Shown piece by piece: positions 17,773 through 26,531 of a DNA stretch of 64,000 nucleotides. Numbering within the stretch: the first letter of the stretch is position 1; the number at the start of each line of letters is the position of its first letter. Both the position numbers and the translations under genes were made by a program. Origin of the DNA: Chryseobacterium oryctis. Its GTDB lineage: Bacteria; Bacteroidota; Bacteroidia; Flavobacteriales; Weeksellaceae. The notes beneath the pieces were generated by a model. That model worked only from the letters and a program-made list of their open reading frames with translations, was not told the origin of the DNA and did no database searches. The stretch is taken from contig NZ_JAPDHV010000008.1 of NCBI RefSeq assembly GCF_025971925.1, forward strand, positions 79,908 to 143,907. The letters run 5' to 3'.

Positions 17773-18621
17773 TTAGCTCATTAAAAGAAATTCTTTGTAA
17801 TTTCCAAGAAAATCTACTTCTACATTGATGGATTTTAATTCTTCTAAAGAATTATTATGAAGAACATCATCCCAGTTTCCAACTACATTAATATAAAAAA
17901 AATAGTTTCCAAGCCCTGTTTTTAATGTTCTGGATTCTATTTTACTTAGATTCATCTTTCTCCATGCGAAAACAGATAATACCTGATGCAGACCTCCGGC
18001 ATGATCTTCAGGAAGAGTTATTAATAATCCGGATTTTTCACCAAGTATTGTAAGTTTATTGTTATTGTATTTTGTATGGTTTTTAGATATGATGATAAAA
18101 CGTGTATGATTCTGTTCAAAATCCTGTATGTTGTGATTAATAATTTTTAAACCATACAAATTAGACGCAAACTGATTTGCAACAGCGGCAATTTTATTTT
18201 GCGGATTTTCAGAAACAAATTTTGCAGCAGCGGCAGTGGAAGAAAAATCTTGTCTTGCTATATTTTTATAATGCGTATCTAAAAAGTGGAAACTTTGAGC
18301 TAAAGCCTGTGGATGTGAATATATTCTTTCAATGTCTTCAATATTGTTTTCAGGATGTATCATTAGATGATGAGCAATCGGCATTACAGCTTCAGCTTCT
18401 ATTTTGATATTTGGAGTTTTGTAGAGATAATCCAAAGTCATAGAAACGGTTCCTTCAATAGAGTTTTCCAGCGGAACAACAGCTTTGTCAACCTCTCCAT
18501 TTTCTACTGCTGTAAAACAATCCAAAATATTGGCTTGAGGTAGAAATTCTTCGTCATAAAAAAGTTGTGCAGCTGCAAGCTGAGTGAAGCTGGCTTGTGG
18601 TCCCAAAAATGCAATCTTCAT
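17773..18621 (-). CDS. pheA: Prephenate dehydratase
   Basis: A 282-residue monofunctional enzyme starting at MKIAFLGPQASFT; the longer frame from 18657 adds 12 residues upstream of this conserved start. The catalytic domain shows the PLENSIEG motif near residues 72-79 and the HTRF/TRFI segment near 175. The C-terminal ACT domain (about 195-280) carries GGLHQVLSVF and KIESR, the phenylalanine-binding motifs. It converts prephenate to phenylpyruvate and should be inhibited by phenylalanine. It is not fused to chorismate mutase and no other aro genes are adjacent. Confidence 0.92.
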   Translation of the reverse strand: MKIAFLGPQASFTQLAAAQLFYDEEFLPQANILDCFTAVENGEVDKAVVPLENSIEGTVSMTLDYLYKTPNIKIEAEAVMPIAHHLMIHPENNIEDIERIYSHPQALAQSFHFLDTHYKNIARQDFSSTAAAAKFVSENPQNKIAAVANQFASNLYGLKIINHNIQDFEQNHTRFIIISKNHTKYNNNKLTILGEKSGLLITLPEDHAGGLHQVLSVFAWRKMNLSKIESRTLKTGLGNYFFYINVVGNWDDVLHNNSLEELKSINVEVDFLGNYKEFLLMS

Positions 18622-18710
18622 CGTGTAATCATTAAAAACAGATATGCAAATGTGCAAATAATATAATAAAACGGAGAATTGAATTTTTTAAATATTAATT
18701 GTAGTTTATG

Positions 18711-19130
18711 TTAAAATTTTTCTTCTTTCCAATTTTGTTCAATAAGCTTCATTAAAGCTTCAGGACATTTAATGATTTTTCCGGTTTTTGCCTCCAAAAA
18801 GAAAAGCGTGGTAGATGCTTCAGTGATTTTAATATGCTCTTCATTGTAAATCTCATATTCGAACTCAATTTTTACTCCTGGAATTTTTTTTATATAAGTA
18901 TGTATTTCCAAATTTTGATCATATAAAGCTGGTTTTAAATACTTAATTTTATATTCTGAAACAGGCAACCAAATTCCCTGATTCTCAATCTCGTTGTAAG
19001 ACATTCCTATGCTTCTGAAAAGTTCAACTCGGGCTACTTCAAAGTATTCTGCATAGTTGCCATAGTATACATATTTCATAGGATCTGTTTCTCCGTAACG
19101 AACTCGTATTGAGTGTGTTGTGTGTATCAT
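18711..19130 (-). CDS. Acyl-CoA thioesterase, 4HBT/YbgC-FadM family
   Basis: A 139-residue hotdog protein starting MIHTTHSIRVRYGETDPM; the frame from 19151 adds seven residues without family likeness. The D-x-M-K-YVYYGNYAEYFE stretch (about residues 16-30) is the 4HBT active-site helix with the catalytic aspartate (Asp16). It should hydrolyse short or aromatic acyl-CoA. It lies upstream of pheA on the same strand with a gap of about 90 bp, and diverges from dnaA. The substrate is not evident. Confidence 0.8.
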   Translation of the reverse strand: MIHTTHSIRVRYGETDPMKYVYYGNYAEYFEVARVELFRSIGMSYNEIENQGIWLPVSEYKIKYLKPALYDQNLEIHTYIKKIPGVKIEFEYEIYNEEHIKITEASTTLFFLEAKTGKIIKCPEALMKLIEQNWKEEKF

Positions 19131-19266
19131 TTTTATTTCTAAATTATACATACAAATATATTTTTAAATAATCAATACCTGCAAAATTTTTTTTTGAAGA
19201 TAAAAAATGAGACCTTTGTCTTCCTTCCAAAAAGTACTAACCAAAGAATTAATCAGGGCATAAATT

Positions 19267-20721
19267 ATGGATGAAAATTTAATGTTGATATGGCAGAAAT
19301 GCCTTCAGTTCATGCGAGATAATCTAAACGCAGCTGAGGACAATTCTGATTTGAAAAAGCTTGAGAAATCTTTCGATTTATTGTTTGATAAAGTACAGCC
19401 AATTTCTTTGGTTGATAACAATCTGACACTAATGGTGCCAAGTGATTTTTACAAAGAATACATAGAAGATAATTATTTATCTCTACTTTCTGCTGCCCTG
19501 AAAAAAAATATTGGTAAAGGTGTGAAACTTTGGTATTCCGTAATGGAAAACAAGCCTTCTGGAATGGAGAAACCTGTTACTATGAATATGAGAGGGAAGA
19601 GTGTTCCTACTCCTAAAGTTCAGGAAACAATGCCTCAAGGTTTTTCTGCTAATATTGTGAACCCTTTCGTAGTTCCTGGAATCAAAAAAGTAAATATTGA
19701 CTCTAACCTGAAATCTGATTTCTCTTTTGATAATTATGTAGAAGGTGAGAGTAATAAATTTGCTGCAACAGTAGCTCGTTCTATTGCCAAAAGACCTGGT
19801 GCAACGGCTTTTAATCCATTATTTTTATATGGAGGATATGGTGTAGGTAAAACTCACTTAGGTCAGGCTGTTGGTTTGGAAGTAAAAAGTCAGTTCCCTG
19901 ATAAAGTGGTTTTGTATTTATCATCAGAAAAATTTATCCAGCAATTTATTTCTGCTGCAAAAGCGCATAAACAAACGGAATTTGCCAACTTCTATCAAAT
20001 GGTAGATGTGTTGATTATTGATGATATTCAGTTCTTATCAGGTAAGTCTGCTACTCAGGATAGCTTCTTCCATATTTTTGATTATTTACATCAAAACGGA
20101 AAGCAGATTATCTTGACTTCAGATAAGGCTCCTGCTGATATTATGGATATTCAGGACAGGATTGTTTCCCGTTTCAAATGGGGACTTTCTGCAGAAATAA
20201 AATCTCCTGATTTAGAGACTCGTAAGAAAATTATTGTTGACAAGTTAAGCAGAGACGGTATTGTTCTTACAGATGATATGCTTGATTTCTTAGCTTCTGA
20301 AGCGAAAACAAATGTAAGAGAGCTTATCGGAGTTATTAATTCTGTAATTGCTTATTCTACGATTTATAAATCTGATTTGAGTCTTGAACTACTAAAAGAG
20401 ACCATTAATAAGATTGCGGCAAACCAAAAGAAAATTATCAATATTCCTTATATTCAGGAAGTAGTGTGCGATTATTTTGGTATAAAAAGAGAACAACTTT
20501 TATCAAAAACAAGAAAAAGAGAAATTGCTCTTCCTAGACAATTGGCTATGTATTTTGCAAAGGAATTCACCAATGCTACTTTTACAAAAATTGGTGAAGA
20601 AATGGGAGGGAAAGACCATTCTACGGTAATGTATGCTTGCGAAACGATAAAAGACGTTTCTAAGATTGATAAAGAAGTGAAAAAGTATGTAAAGGAACTT
20701 ACAGAAAAAATAAAGCACTAA
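19267..20721 (+). CDS. dnaA: Chromosomal replication initiator protein DnaA
   Basis: A 484-residue DnaA of normal length. Domain I (about 1-80) is followed by a short linker, the AAA+ domain with Walker A GGYGVGKTH (about 188-196) and Walker B DDIQF (about 251-255), and the DNA-binding domain IV with the signature GKDHSTVMYACETI (about 445-458). It unwinds oriC and recruits the helicase. dnaN and recF are not next to it, and I saw no cluster of TTATCCACA-like DnaA boxes in the flanks, so this locus need not be the origin. A strong bidirectional terminator follows. Confidence 0.97.
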   Translation: MDENLMLIWQKCLQFMRDNLNAAEDNSDLKKLEKSFDLLFDKVQPISLVDNNLTLMVPSDFYKEYIEDNYLSLLSAALKKNIGKGVKLWYSVMENKPSGMEKPVTMNMRGKSVPTPKVQETMPQGFSANIVNPFVVPGIKKVNIDSNLKSDFSFDNYVEGESNKFAATVARSIAKRPGATAFNPLFLYGGYGVGKTHLGQAVGLEVKSQFPDKVVLYLSSEKFIQQFISAAKAHKQTEFANFYQMVDVLIIDDIQFLSGKSATQDSFFHIFDYLHQNGKQIILTSDKAPADIMDIQDRIVSRFKWGLSAEIKSPDLETRKKIIVDKLSRDGIVLTDDMLDFLASEAKTNVRELIGVINSVIAYSTIYKSDLSLELLKETINKIAANQKKIINIPYIQEVVCDYFGIKREQLLSKTRKREIALPRQLAMYFAKEFTNATFTKIGEEMGGKDHSTVMYACETIKDVSKIDKEVKKYVKELTEKIKH

Positions 20722-20743
20722 AAATATATTTAATCAAAATATT

Positions 20744-20776
20744 AAAAAAAGGAGAATAATTTTATTCTCCTTTTTT
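20744..20776. terminator. Bidirectional terminator after dnaA
   Basis: GGAGAATAA and TTATTCTCC form a 9-bp stem around TT, preceded by A7 and followed by T6. Confidence 0.85.
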
Positions 20777-20879
20777 AAGTTTACAGTATTTCTAATACTT
20801 AAGCTTTCGATTCTAATTAACAGAAATGAAATTATTTAGTTTTATATTTCCGAAAATCACTAACTAAAACTTATTGGTG

Positions 20880-21062
20880 TTAAAATTCTTCAGCAATCAT
20901 AGATTCGTAAGTTGTTGAATTTATGCTTATTAGGGTTGTTGTAAGACGTATGATAGCTCCTGTTCCTAAATCATAAATATGCATAGTGTTGTATTCGTTT
21001 GTGCCTCCAGCTGGGTTTGAGGGGCTTACATTTGTCCAGGTATTCGGATTGATTGTTTGCAA
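20880..21062 (-). pseudogene. Detached C-terminus of the fibre-like secreted protein
   Basis: This frame encodes the 60-residue end of the protein that starts at 21619. It reads on smoothly from the upstream frame as NNANGQVWQGRNLQT if one base is added to the five-T run at 21097-21101. The domain ends with IYDLGTGAIIRLTTT and YESMIAEEF, consistent with a compact beta-rich tip. It has no independent start that would make sense. Confidence 0.65.
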
Positions 21063-21619
21063 GTTTCTTCCCTGCCATACTTGTCCATTAGCATTATTTT
21101 TCCATAAAACTCAACATCCCAGGTATTAAATTGTCTAGATGTACCATTATTAATTCTCATTTGCCAATAACCTCCGGCTGCATTTGAGCTATACCTGAAT
21201 GAGTAATCTCCAGAACCGCTATTGATAACATTGGATGAGTTAGCAATAACTAAACGTTGTTTTGTTACATTAACGCCGGCAGTTTTTATATCCTGTGCAA
21301 TAATATTTCCGTTTGCATCGGTAGATAAAGTATTGGCTTTGGGCAATTGTGTTATTTTTATGCCGGAAGTTCCGGCTATTTCGCTGTTTACTTCCAGGTT
21401 GTTTGTAGGTGTATTGGTGCCTACTCCCAATCTTCCTTGTGATGTTATCACCACATCATTACTTTGTTGTGCAGCCGTTGGTATTCCTGTAGTAACATTG
21501 TCTTTAGCTCCGTCTACATGAAACACAGCTTGTGGATTTTGGGTGTTGACTCCTACTTGTGCAAAGGTTGCTGTTGCTCCTAATGATAAAAGGAGCAAGG
21601 TCAAAACGCTTTTTTTCAT
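21026..21619 (-). CDS. Secreted fibre-like protein, frameshifted
   Basis: A 197-residue frame with a signal peptide (MKKSVLTLLLL to TFAQ, 1-20), followed by VGVNTQNPQAVFHVDG and later LGVGTNTPTNNLEV, two copies of the G-x-G/N-T-x-NP...L-x-V unit of fibre-like proteins. The last about 25 residues after EFYGK are out of frame relative to the family-like continuation at 20880-21062. The intact product would be about 243 residues. It resembles the protein at 16783-17502 in layout. It may form a surface fibre or an adhesin tip; this is inference. Confidence 0.6.
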   Translation of the reverse strand: MKKSVLTLLLLSLGATATFAQVGVNTQNPQAVFHVDGAKDNVTTGIPTAAQQSNDVVITSQGRLGVGTNTPTNNLEVNSEIAGTSGIKITQLPKANTLSTDANGNIIAQDIKTAGVNVTKQRLVIANSSNVINSGSGDYSFRYSSNAAGGYWQMRINNGTSRQFNTWDVEFYGKIMLMDKYGREETCKQSIRIPGQM

Positions 21620-21759
21620 TTGTTTAGGTTTTTTTAATTTGTGGGTTCAAAAGTACTTTGAAACAAAGATTTTTTATGTAATATTACATCTAGACGATTG
21701 TAGAATTAATACTAGGTTTCTTATTTTAGTAAACTGAAAAAGTATAATTTAAGATAGAT

Positions 21760-22209
21760 ATGAAAATATTAATGGTTTGTTTAGGGAATATTTGCAGAAG
21801 CCCTTTGGCTGAAGGAATTATGAAAAAAAAACTTCCTGAAAATTTTGTAGTTGATTCTGCTGGAACAATATCTATGCATGAAGGTGAGCACCCGGATAAA
21901 AGAGCAATAAAGACCGCTGCAAATCATAATATTGATATTTCAAAACAAAAATCAAGACCAATTACAAAAGAAGATTTTGAAACATTTGACAAAATCTATT
22001 GTATGGATAAAAGTGTTTATCAAGACGTTGTTTCAAAGGCACGAAATGATGAGGAAAGACGGAAAGTTTCTTTGTTTTTAGATGCTTTAGGAGATGATAA
22101 TAATGTTGAAGTACCAGATCCTTATTGGGGAGGTATGAGTGATTTTGAAGATGTTTTCCAACTTTTAGATCGTGGTTGTGAAGCGGTAATGAACCAAATT
22201 TTAAATTAA
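21760..22209 (+). CDS. Low-molecular-weight protein tyrosine phosphatase
   Basis: A 149-residue LMW-PTP of normal size. The P-loop CLGNICRS (residues 7-14, C-x5-R-S) comes right after the first strand, and the general acid aspartate lies in the DPYWGG motif near residues 122-127. It dephosphorylates phosphotyrosine proteins or small aryl phosphates in the cytoplasm. No tyrosine kinase or capsule genes are adjacent. The next gene, an RsmI-like methyltransferase, follows after 69 bp, with its own TAACTTTG element (22244-22251). Confidence 0.9.
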   Translation: MKILMVCLGNICRSPLAEGIMKKKLPENFVVDSAGTISMHEGEHPDKRAIKTAANHNIDISKQKSRPITKEDFETFDKIYCMDKSVYQDVVSKARNDEERRKVSLFLDALGDDNNVEVPDPYWGGMSDFEDVFQLLDRGCEAVMNQILN

Positions 22210-22278
22210 TTGAAAAAGCTTTTAACCTTATTCAATTTACCCGTAACTTTGCCAAAAATTTGAACTTAATATACTAAA

Positions 22279-22977
22279 ATGCTTTTCTTACTTCCAGCTT
22301 ATCTTTCAGAAAATACTTCTATCACTCATTTTTCGCCTGTAATAAAAGAATACATCATGCAAACTGATTATTTTTTCGTGGAAAATGAGAAAACAGCGAG
22401 AAAAGTTGTTAAGTTTTTTGCTCCGGAAAAAAAACAGTCGGATTTGAAACTCTATCTTTTGGATAAGTATACTGAAAATGCTGATATCAAAGAAGCTCAG
22501 GAACTAATGTTAAAAGGTCAGGATTTCGGATTGTTGTCTGAAGCAGGACTTCCTTGTATTGCGGATCCAGGGAATTTGATGGTGAAATGGTGTCATGAAA
22601 AAAACATCAAGGTTATCCCGATTTCAGGGCCATCTTCAATTATTTTGGCATTGATTTCTAGTGGTTTTAATGGTCAGGAATTTACTTTCAACGGATATTT
22701 ACCAATTGACAAAGGAGAGAAAAAGAAACAGATTTTGCATTTAGAAAGTTTAGTTCAGAAAACAGGATATTCTCAGATTTTCATGGAAACACCTTACAGA
22801 AATAATCAGCTGTTTGATGATTTATGTAAGTTTTTGTCACCGAATACCAAACTTTGTATTGCTGCAAACATCAATGATCCGGAACAGGAATTTATTAAAA
22901 CGAAAACTATAAAAGAATGGCAAAAACAAAAACCGGAACTTCATAAAATTCCGGCTGTATTTGTGTTGGGTAAATAA
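22279..22977 (+). CDS. RsmI-related SAM-dependent methyltransferase
   Basis: A 232-residue tetrapyrrole-methylase-fold protein. GLLSEAGLPCIADPG (about residues 84-98) and IPISGPSS (about 112-119) are the characteristic RsmI/CobA-type motifs. It is shorter than RsmI (about 280) and begins with LLPAYLSE rather than the usual N-terminus, as in a second RsmI-like subfamily widespread in Bacteroidota. RsmI 2'-O-methylates 16S rRNA C1402; whether this subfamily does so is unproven. It is convergent with the DUF4349 gene, with only 4 bp between them. Confidence 0.78.
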   Translation: MLFLLPAYLSENTSITHFSPVIKEYIMQTDYFFVENEKTARKVVKFFAPEKKQSDLKLYLLDKYTENADIKEAQELMLKGQDFGLLSEAGLPCIADPGNLMVKWCHEKNIKVIPISGPSSIILALISSGFNGQEFTFNGYLPIDKGEKKKQILHLESLVQKTGYSQIFMETPYRNNQLFDDLCKFLSPNTKLCIAANINDPEQEFIKTKTIKEWQKQKPELHKIPAVFVLGK

Positions 22978-22981
22978 TAAA

Positions 22982-23845
22982 TTATTTCTTGGTTTTGCGT
23001 TTCCATTTTTTCCAAATCAGAATAAAGATAGGAAATAGTAAGAAATATGGCCAAAACGAAATTATTCCGAGGGAAAAAGAGACAAAGCTATTCCATCCTT
23101 CGGTAAAAGAATCTCCGAAACGACTTCCAAAGCCTATTTTTGATGTTGTTGAGCTTCTTATTTTCTCTTTATACAAAGTTAAATTGAAAGTGCTGTATTT
23201 TACCCTGTCGTCAATAAATCGGAGTCTACCTTCTGCAATGTCTATTTCATCTACCAATTCACGGATTTTCTCCTGAATTTCAATCATATCTTTAGTTGTA
23301 GAAGCAGACCTTAGCATATCCCGATATTTTTCAAGATATATTTTCTTATTGGCAAGTTTTATAGTTACATCTGTATATTCTTCCGTTACATCGTCAGAAG
23401 AGATGTTTTTTGATAAAATTGAGCCAACTCCATTTGAAAAAGAATCAATAAGAATGTCGAAATTTTTATGCGGAACACGAATGATTAGGTTTAAACTCTC
23501 ATCTGTATCTGTATTTCTGAAATCTTCTTTTTGAACGTAAGCATTGCTTTTTGACAAGATTTCACCGACTTGTTGTTGAGCTTTTTTGATATCACCCACC
23601 TGAATGGTCATTTCCCCATTTTTGATGATTTTTTTTGAAATACTATCAATCTTAGAAGGATTATTAATTGAAGCAGATGAGTTGTCTGATAATGCTTTTT
23701 CAGAAATAGCTTGTGAAGGAGCTGGAGATTTAAGCTCTACATCTTCAAGGGCAACCATAGAACTTATTGATTTGTCATTAAGATTTTCATTTTTCTTACA
23801 ATAAATAAGAGAAAAACAGAATAATGTTAAGAATAGTTTTTTCAT
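22982..23845 (-). CDS. DUF4349 lipoprotein
   Basis: A 287-residue protein. The N-terminus has a lipoprotein signal with lipobox cysteine (IYC, about residues 14-16). A low-complexity Ser/Lys segment is followed by the DUF4349 domain: a beta-alpha-beta unit with YVQKEDFRN, then a coiled coil (about 165-205), and a C-terminal transmembrane helix (about 258-278) with a basic end. DUF4349 proteins are membrane-anchored with an extracytoplasmic domain; their function is unknown. It is unusual to have both a lipobox and a C-terminal anchor, so it could span the periplasm. Confidence 0.75.
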   Translation of the reverse strand: MKKLFLTLFCFSLIYCKKNENLNDKSISSMVALEDVELKSPAPSQAISEKALSDNSSASINNPSKIDSISKKIIKNGEMTIQVGDIKKAQQQVGEILSKSNAYVQKEDFRNTDTDESLNLIIRVPHKNFDILIDSFSNGVGSILSKNISSDDVTEEYTDVTIKLANKKIYLEKYRDMLRSASTTKDMIEIQEKIRELVDEIDIAEGRLRFIDDRVKYSTFNLTLYKEKIRSSTTSKIGFGSRFGDSFTEGWNSFVSFSLGIISFWPYFLLFPIFILIWKKWKRKTKK

Positions 23846-23982
23846 ATCTAAATATTTTAAGAATTATCAACAAATATTATACTTAAAATGATAGTTTTCA
23901 GTAGTTTTTTAAAGGTTGATTTGTGAATTTATAAAACCATCTTTTTGATTTATAAATTGAAATTATTTCCTAATTTTAATGA

Positions 23983-25050
23983 ATGAAAAAAAGTCTTTTA
24001 GCAATTGTATTTTCTCCGTTTTTGATGTATGCTCAAGAAATTCCGAAACTTACGGATGAGATGGCTGTGAAATTATCAGAAAAACCACTTCATTGTATCA
24101 ATCAGGAATATCCGAATAAGACGGCGCATATTATCAATAATGCAGGTGAAGTTCCTTTGAGTCCAAAAGATTTGCATCCTAGTTTTTATGGATGTTTTGA
24201 TTGGCATAGTTCTGTACACGGACATTGGATGTTGGTTCGTTTATTAAAAACAAAACCTAATCTGTCGGTTGCAAAAGAGATTGAAAATATTCTTGAAAAT
24301 TCCTTTAAAAAAGAAAACCTTCAAACAGAAGCTGATTATTTTACAAAATATCAATTGACAGGAACGTTTGAAAGAACCTATGGTTGGGCATGGCTGTTAA
24401 AACTTGACGAAGAATTAGCAACTTGGGATAATCCGAAGGCAAAAATCTGGCATCAGAATCTAAAACCTTTGACGGATAAAATTCTAAGTTCATGGAAGGC
24501 TTATTTACCAAAACAAACGTATCCTAATAGAACTGGAGTACATCCCAACACTGCTTTTGCAATGGTTTTTGCTCTAGATTGGGCAAGAGCAACGGGAGAT
24601 GAAGATTTTGAAAATCAATTAACAGAGAAAGCAAAATATTTTTATTTGAGTAATACTAAAACTCCGGCATATCTTGAACCGGATGGTTCAGACTTTTTTT
24701 CTCCAAGTTTAGAGATTGCAGACTTGATGCGAAGAGTTCTTCCTCAGAAGGAATATGTAAAATGGCTGGATAATTTTTACGAAAAACGCAGTTTAGAAAA
24801 TATTGAAAAAATTCCTGTGGTAAGTGATTTGAATGATTATCAAACGGTGCATTTAGTAGGATTATCTTTTACCAGAGCTTGGTGTATGAAGGGGATAGCG
24901 AAATCTCTTCCTGAAAATCATCCGCTGAAAAAAGATTTTCAGAAAACAGCTAATGTATTTTTAAATAACGGACTTCCTCTCTTATTCAAAGGAAATTATG
25001 GAGGCGACCATTGGTTGGCGAGTTTTGCGGTATATGCATTAGAAGATTAA
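23983..25050 (+). CDS. DUF2891 protein, secreted
   Basis: A 355-residue protein with a short signal peptide (1-17, ending in YAQ). The HPSFYGCFDWHSSVHGHW stretch (about residues 62-79) and GGDHWLASFAVYAL near the C-terminus are typical of DUF2891. The pattern of helices, with conserved Trp, His and Asp, suggests an (alpha/alpha)-barrel like those of glycoside hydrolases and lyases, but no enzyme function is established. No carbohydrate genes lie immediately next to it. It is convergent with the DUF962 gene, with 1 bp between them. Confidence 0.75.
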   Translation: MKKSLLAIVFSPFLMYAQEIPKLTDEMAVKLSEKPLHCINQEYPNKTAHIINNAGEVPLSPKDLHPSFYGCFDWHSSVHGHWMLVRLLKTKPNLSVAKEIENILENSFKKENLQTEADYFTKYQLTGTFERTYGWAWLLKLDEELATWDNPKAKIWHQNLKPLTDKILSSWKAYLPKQTYPNRTGVHPNTAFAMVFALDWARATGDEDFENQLTEKAKYFYLSNTKTPAYLEPDGSDFFSPSLEIADLMRRVLPQKEYVKWLDNFYEKRSLENIEKIPVVSDLNDYQTVHLVGLSFTRAWCMKGIAKSLPENHPLKKDFQKTANVFLNNGLPLLFKGNYGGDHWLASFAVYALED

Positions 25051-25051
25051 A

Positions 25052-25525
25052 CTAATATCTGATTCCTAATTTTTTAAGAATAAAACTTAAAAGCCATATC
25101 GGGCCGATTAGAAGAAACTGTAAATCTTTCAGAAAAGATGGTTTTTTACCTTCAATTTTATGACCAATGAATTGAAAAATCCAGGTTATTATAAAAACTG
25201 ATAGGTATAAAATCCATGATTTTGTTCCGAAAGTTACGTTAACTAAAGAAACGAAATGTTCCATTAAAAGCATCACAAAAATCATAATGAATGCAATTCT
25301 CCAAGACAATCGCAGGTAAAAAACTGTGACTAAAATTATAGAGATAAAACTTGCAATACTCAAAAAACCAAAATATTTCAAATACATATTAGGCGTAGGA
25401 ATATAAGAAATAAACCCTAAAATTGTCCAGAAAATCAAGGGAACACAAATCCAATGAATGAATTTATTGGTTGAATTTCTGTGACTTTCGCCATATTCTG
25501 CTAGTAATAAATCAATCTTTCTCAT
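25052..25525 (-). CDS. DUF962 / Mpo1-like membrane protein
   Basis: A 157-residue protein starting MRKIDLLLAEYGESHRN; the frame from 25546 adds seven residues. The H-x-x-x-N...N-x-x-H pattern at SHRNSTNKFIHWICVP (about residues 14-29) is the family signature and its histidines bind iron in yeast Mpo1. Four hydrophobic segments follow, and a late HKIEGKKPS motif. Mpo1 oxidises 2-hydroxy fatty acids in phytosphingosine degradation; in a sphingolipid-producing Bacteroidota this is a reasonable guess, not proven. Confidence 0.78.
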   Translation of the reverse strand: MRKIDLLLAEYGESHRNSTNKFIHWICVPLIFWTILGFISYIPTPNMYLKYFGFLSIASFISIILVTVFYLRLSWRIAFIMIFVMLLMEHFVSLVNVTFGTKSWILYLSVFIITWIFQFIGHKIEGKKPSFLKDLQFLLIGPIWLLSFILKKLGIRY

Positions 25526-25560
25526 GGTTAGGAATTTGGAATACACTAAAATAATAAAAT

Positions 25561-25592
25561 TTTGTAACCGTTCATGAGTTTGCTTACATTTG
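25561..25592 (+). promoter_or_regulatory. Promoter of the AraC-type regulator
   Basis: TTTG (25561-25564), a 20-bp spacer, and TACATTTG (25585-25592) give a good Bacteroidota promoter. The ATG at 25597 lies only 4 bp after the -7 element, so the transcript should start at or next to the start codon. Confidence 0.6.
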
Positions 25593-25596
25593 TATT

Positions 25597-26442
25597 ATGT
25601 CTGTCTTAGAAAAATTCGGAGTTGAGATTTTTACACAGTTTAATGTATTCGAGAGGGTAGCTCTTGCAAAGCCTTTTCGTCCTGATAACCCGTCGTTTAT
25701 GTTTGTGAAGTCAGGGAAAATGAAGTTGAGACAACATTTCAACGATTTAGAACTTTCTGAAAATATGTTTATGGTGACGGATCCACAAACTGTTTATGAA
25801 GTTATTTCTGTGAGTGATGATTTTCAATCGAGAATGGTTGCTTATAAAAGAGAGTTTATTTCGGCTTTATCTTTGAAGTTCAATAGGTTAATTACTTATC
25901 GTTATTTCAGGCAACAGATGAATATAGGTGTGCCATTTCACCCTGATGAGCTGGAGGTTGTCTGGAAAAGTTTGGATTTCATCAAATATATTTTGGATTC
26001 TCAGACAGATATGATTTACAAGAAAGATATTGTAAGGCATCTTTTCTCTGTTTTTTGTTATCAAATGGCTGGGATTATTTCAAAAGAGGATAATAATTCT
26101 ATGACTCAGATGTCTAGGCAAGAAGAGATTGTTTTTAAATTTTTAAATGATGTTGCTTTACATCATCATACTGAACGTACAGTTGAGTTTTACGCTGAAC
26201 GGCAGTCGATTACAACCAGACATCTTTCGTCTGTTGTAAAGGAAATTACAGGTAAATCTGCAAGCCAGATTATAGCTTTAGTGGTTCTGAATGAGGCAAA
26301 AGTATTATTAAACTCATCAAATAAGACTATTTCAGAGATTTCTTCTACTCTTGGTTTTAGTGACCAATATTCATTTTCGCATTTTTTTAAGAAACATGTA
26401 GACGAAAGCCCTTCACAATATAGAAATCAGTTTAAAAGTTAA
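25597..26442 (+). CDS. AraC family transcriptional regulator
   Basis: A 281-residue regulator with an N-terminal cupin-like sensing domain (about 1-150) and a C-terminal AraC/XylS DNA-binding domain (about 180-280). The two helix-turn-helix units show SITTRHLSSVVKEITG and a final GFSDQYSFSHFFKKH, with SPSQYRN at the end, as in the family. It lies 89 bp upstream of a tripartite efflux operon on the same strand, a usual place for a local activator of drug or bile export. The ligand is unknown. The promoter position suggests a leaderless mRNA. Confidence 0.88.
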   Translation: MSVLEKFGVEIFTQFNVFERVALAKPFRPDNPSFMFVKSGKMKLRQHFNDLELSENMFMVTDPQTVYEVISVSDDFQSRMVAYKREFISALSLKFNRLITYRYFRQQMNIGVPFHPDELEVVWKSLDFIKYILDSQTDMIYKKDIVRHLFSVFCYQMAGIISKEDNNSMTQMSRQEEIVFKFLNDVALHHHTERTVEFYAERQSITTRHLSSVVKEITGKSASQIIALVVLNEAKVLLNSSNKTISEISSTLGFSDQYSFSHFFKKHVDESPSQYRNQFKS

Positions 26443-26480
26443 AATCTTACATTTGAACATCTTTTTCCAAAAATTAAACA

Positions 26481-26511
26481 TTTGTTTGATTTTGACGATG
26501 CTGTAATTTTG
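26481..26511 (+). promoter_or_regulatory. Promoter of the tripartite efflux operon
   Basis: TTTG (26481-26484), 19-bp spacer, TAATTTTG (26504-26511). It gives a leader of about 15 bases before the ATG at 26532. Related ACATTTG words upstream (about 26449 and 26478) could bind the AraC-type regulator. Confidence 0.6.
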
Positions 26512-26531
26512 CATCTGTAAAACAAGGTAAA

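Noticed and set aside
19131..19266. Possible replication origin upstream of dnaA
   Set aside because: No DnaA-box cluster or AT-rich repeat array was found, and dnaN is not adjacent. The origin may be elsewhere.
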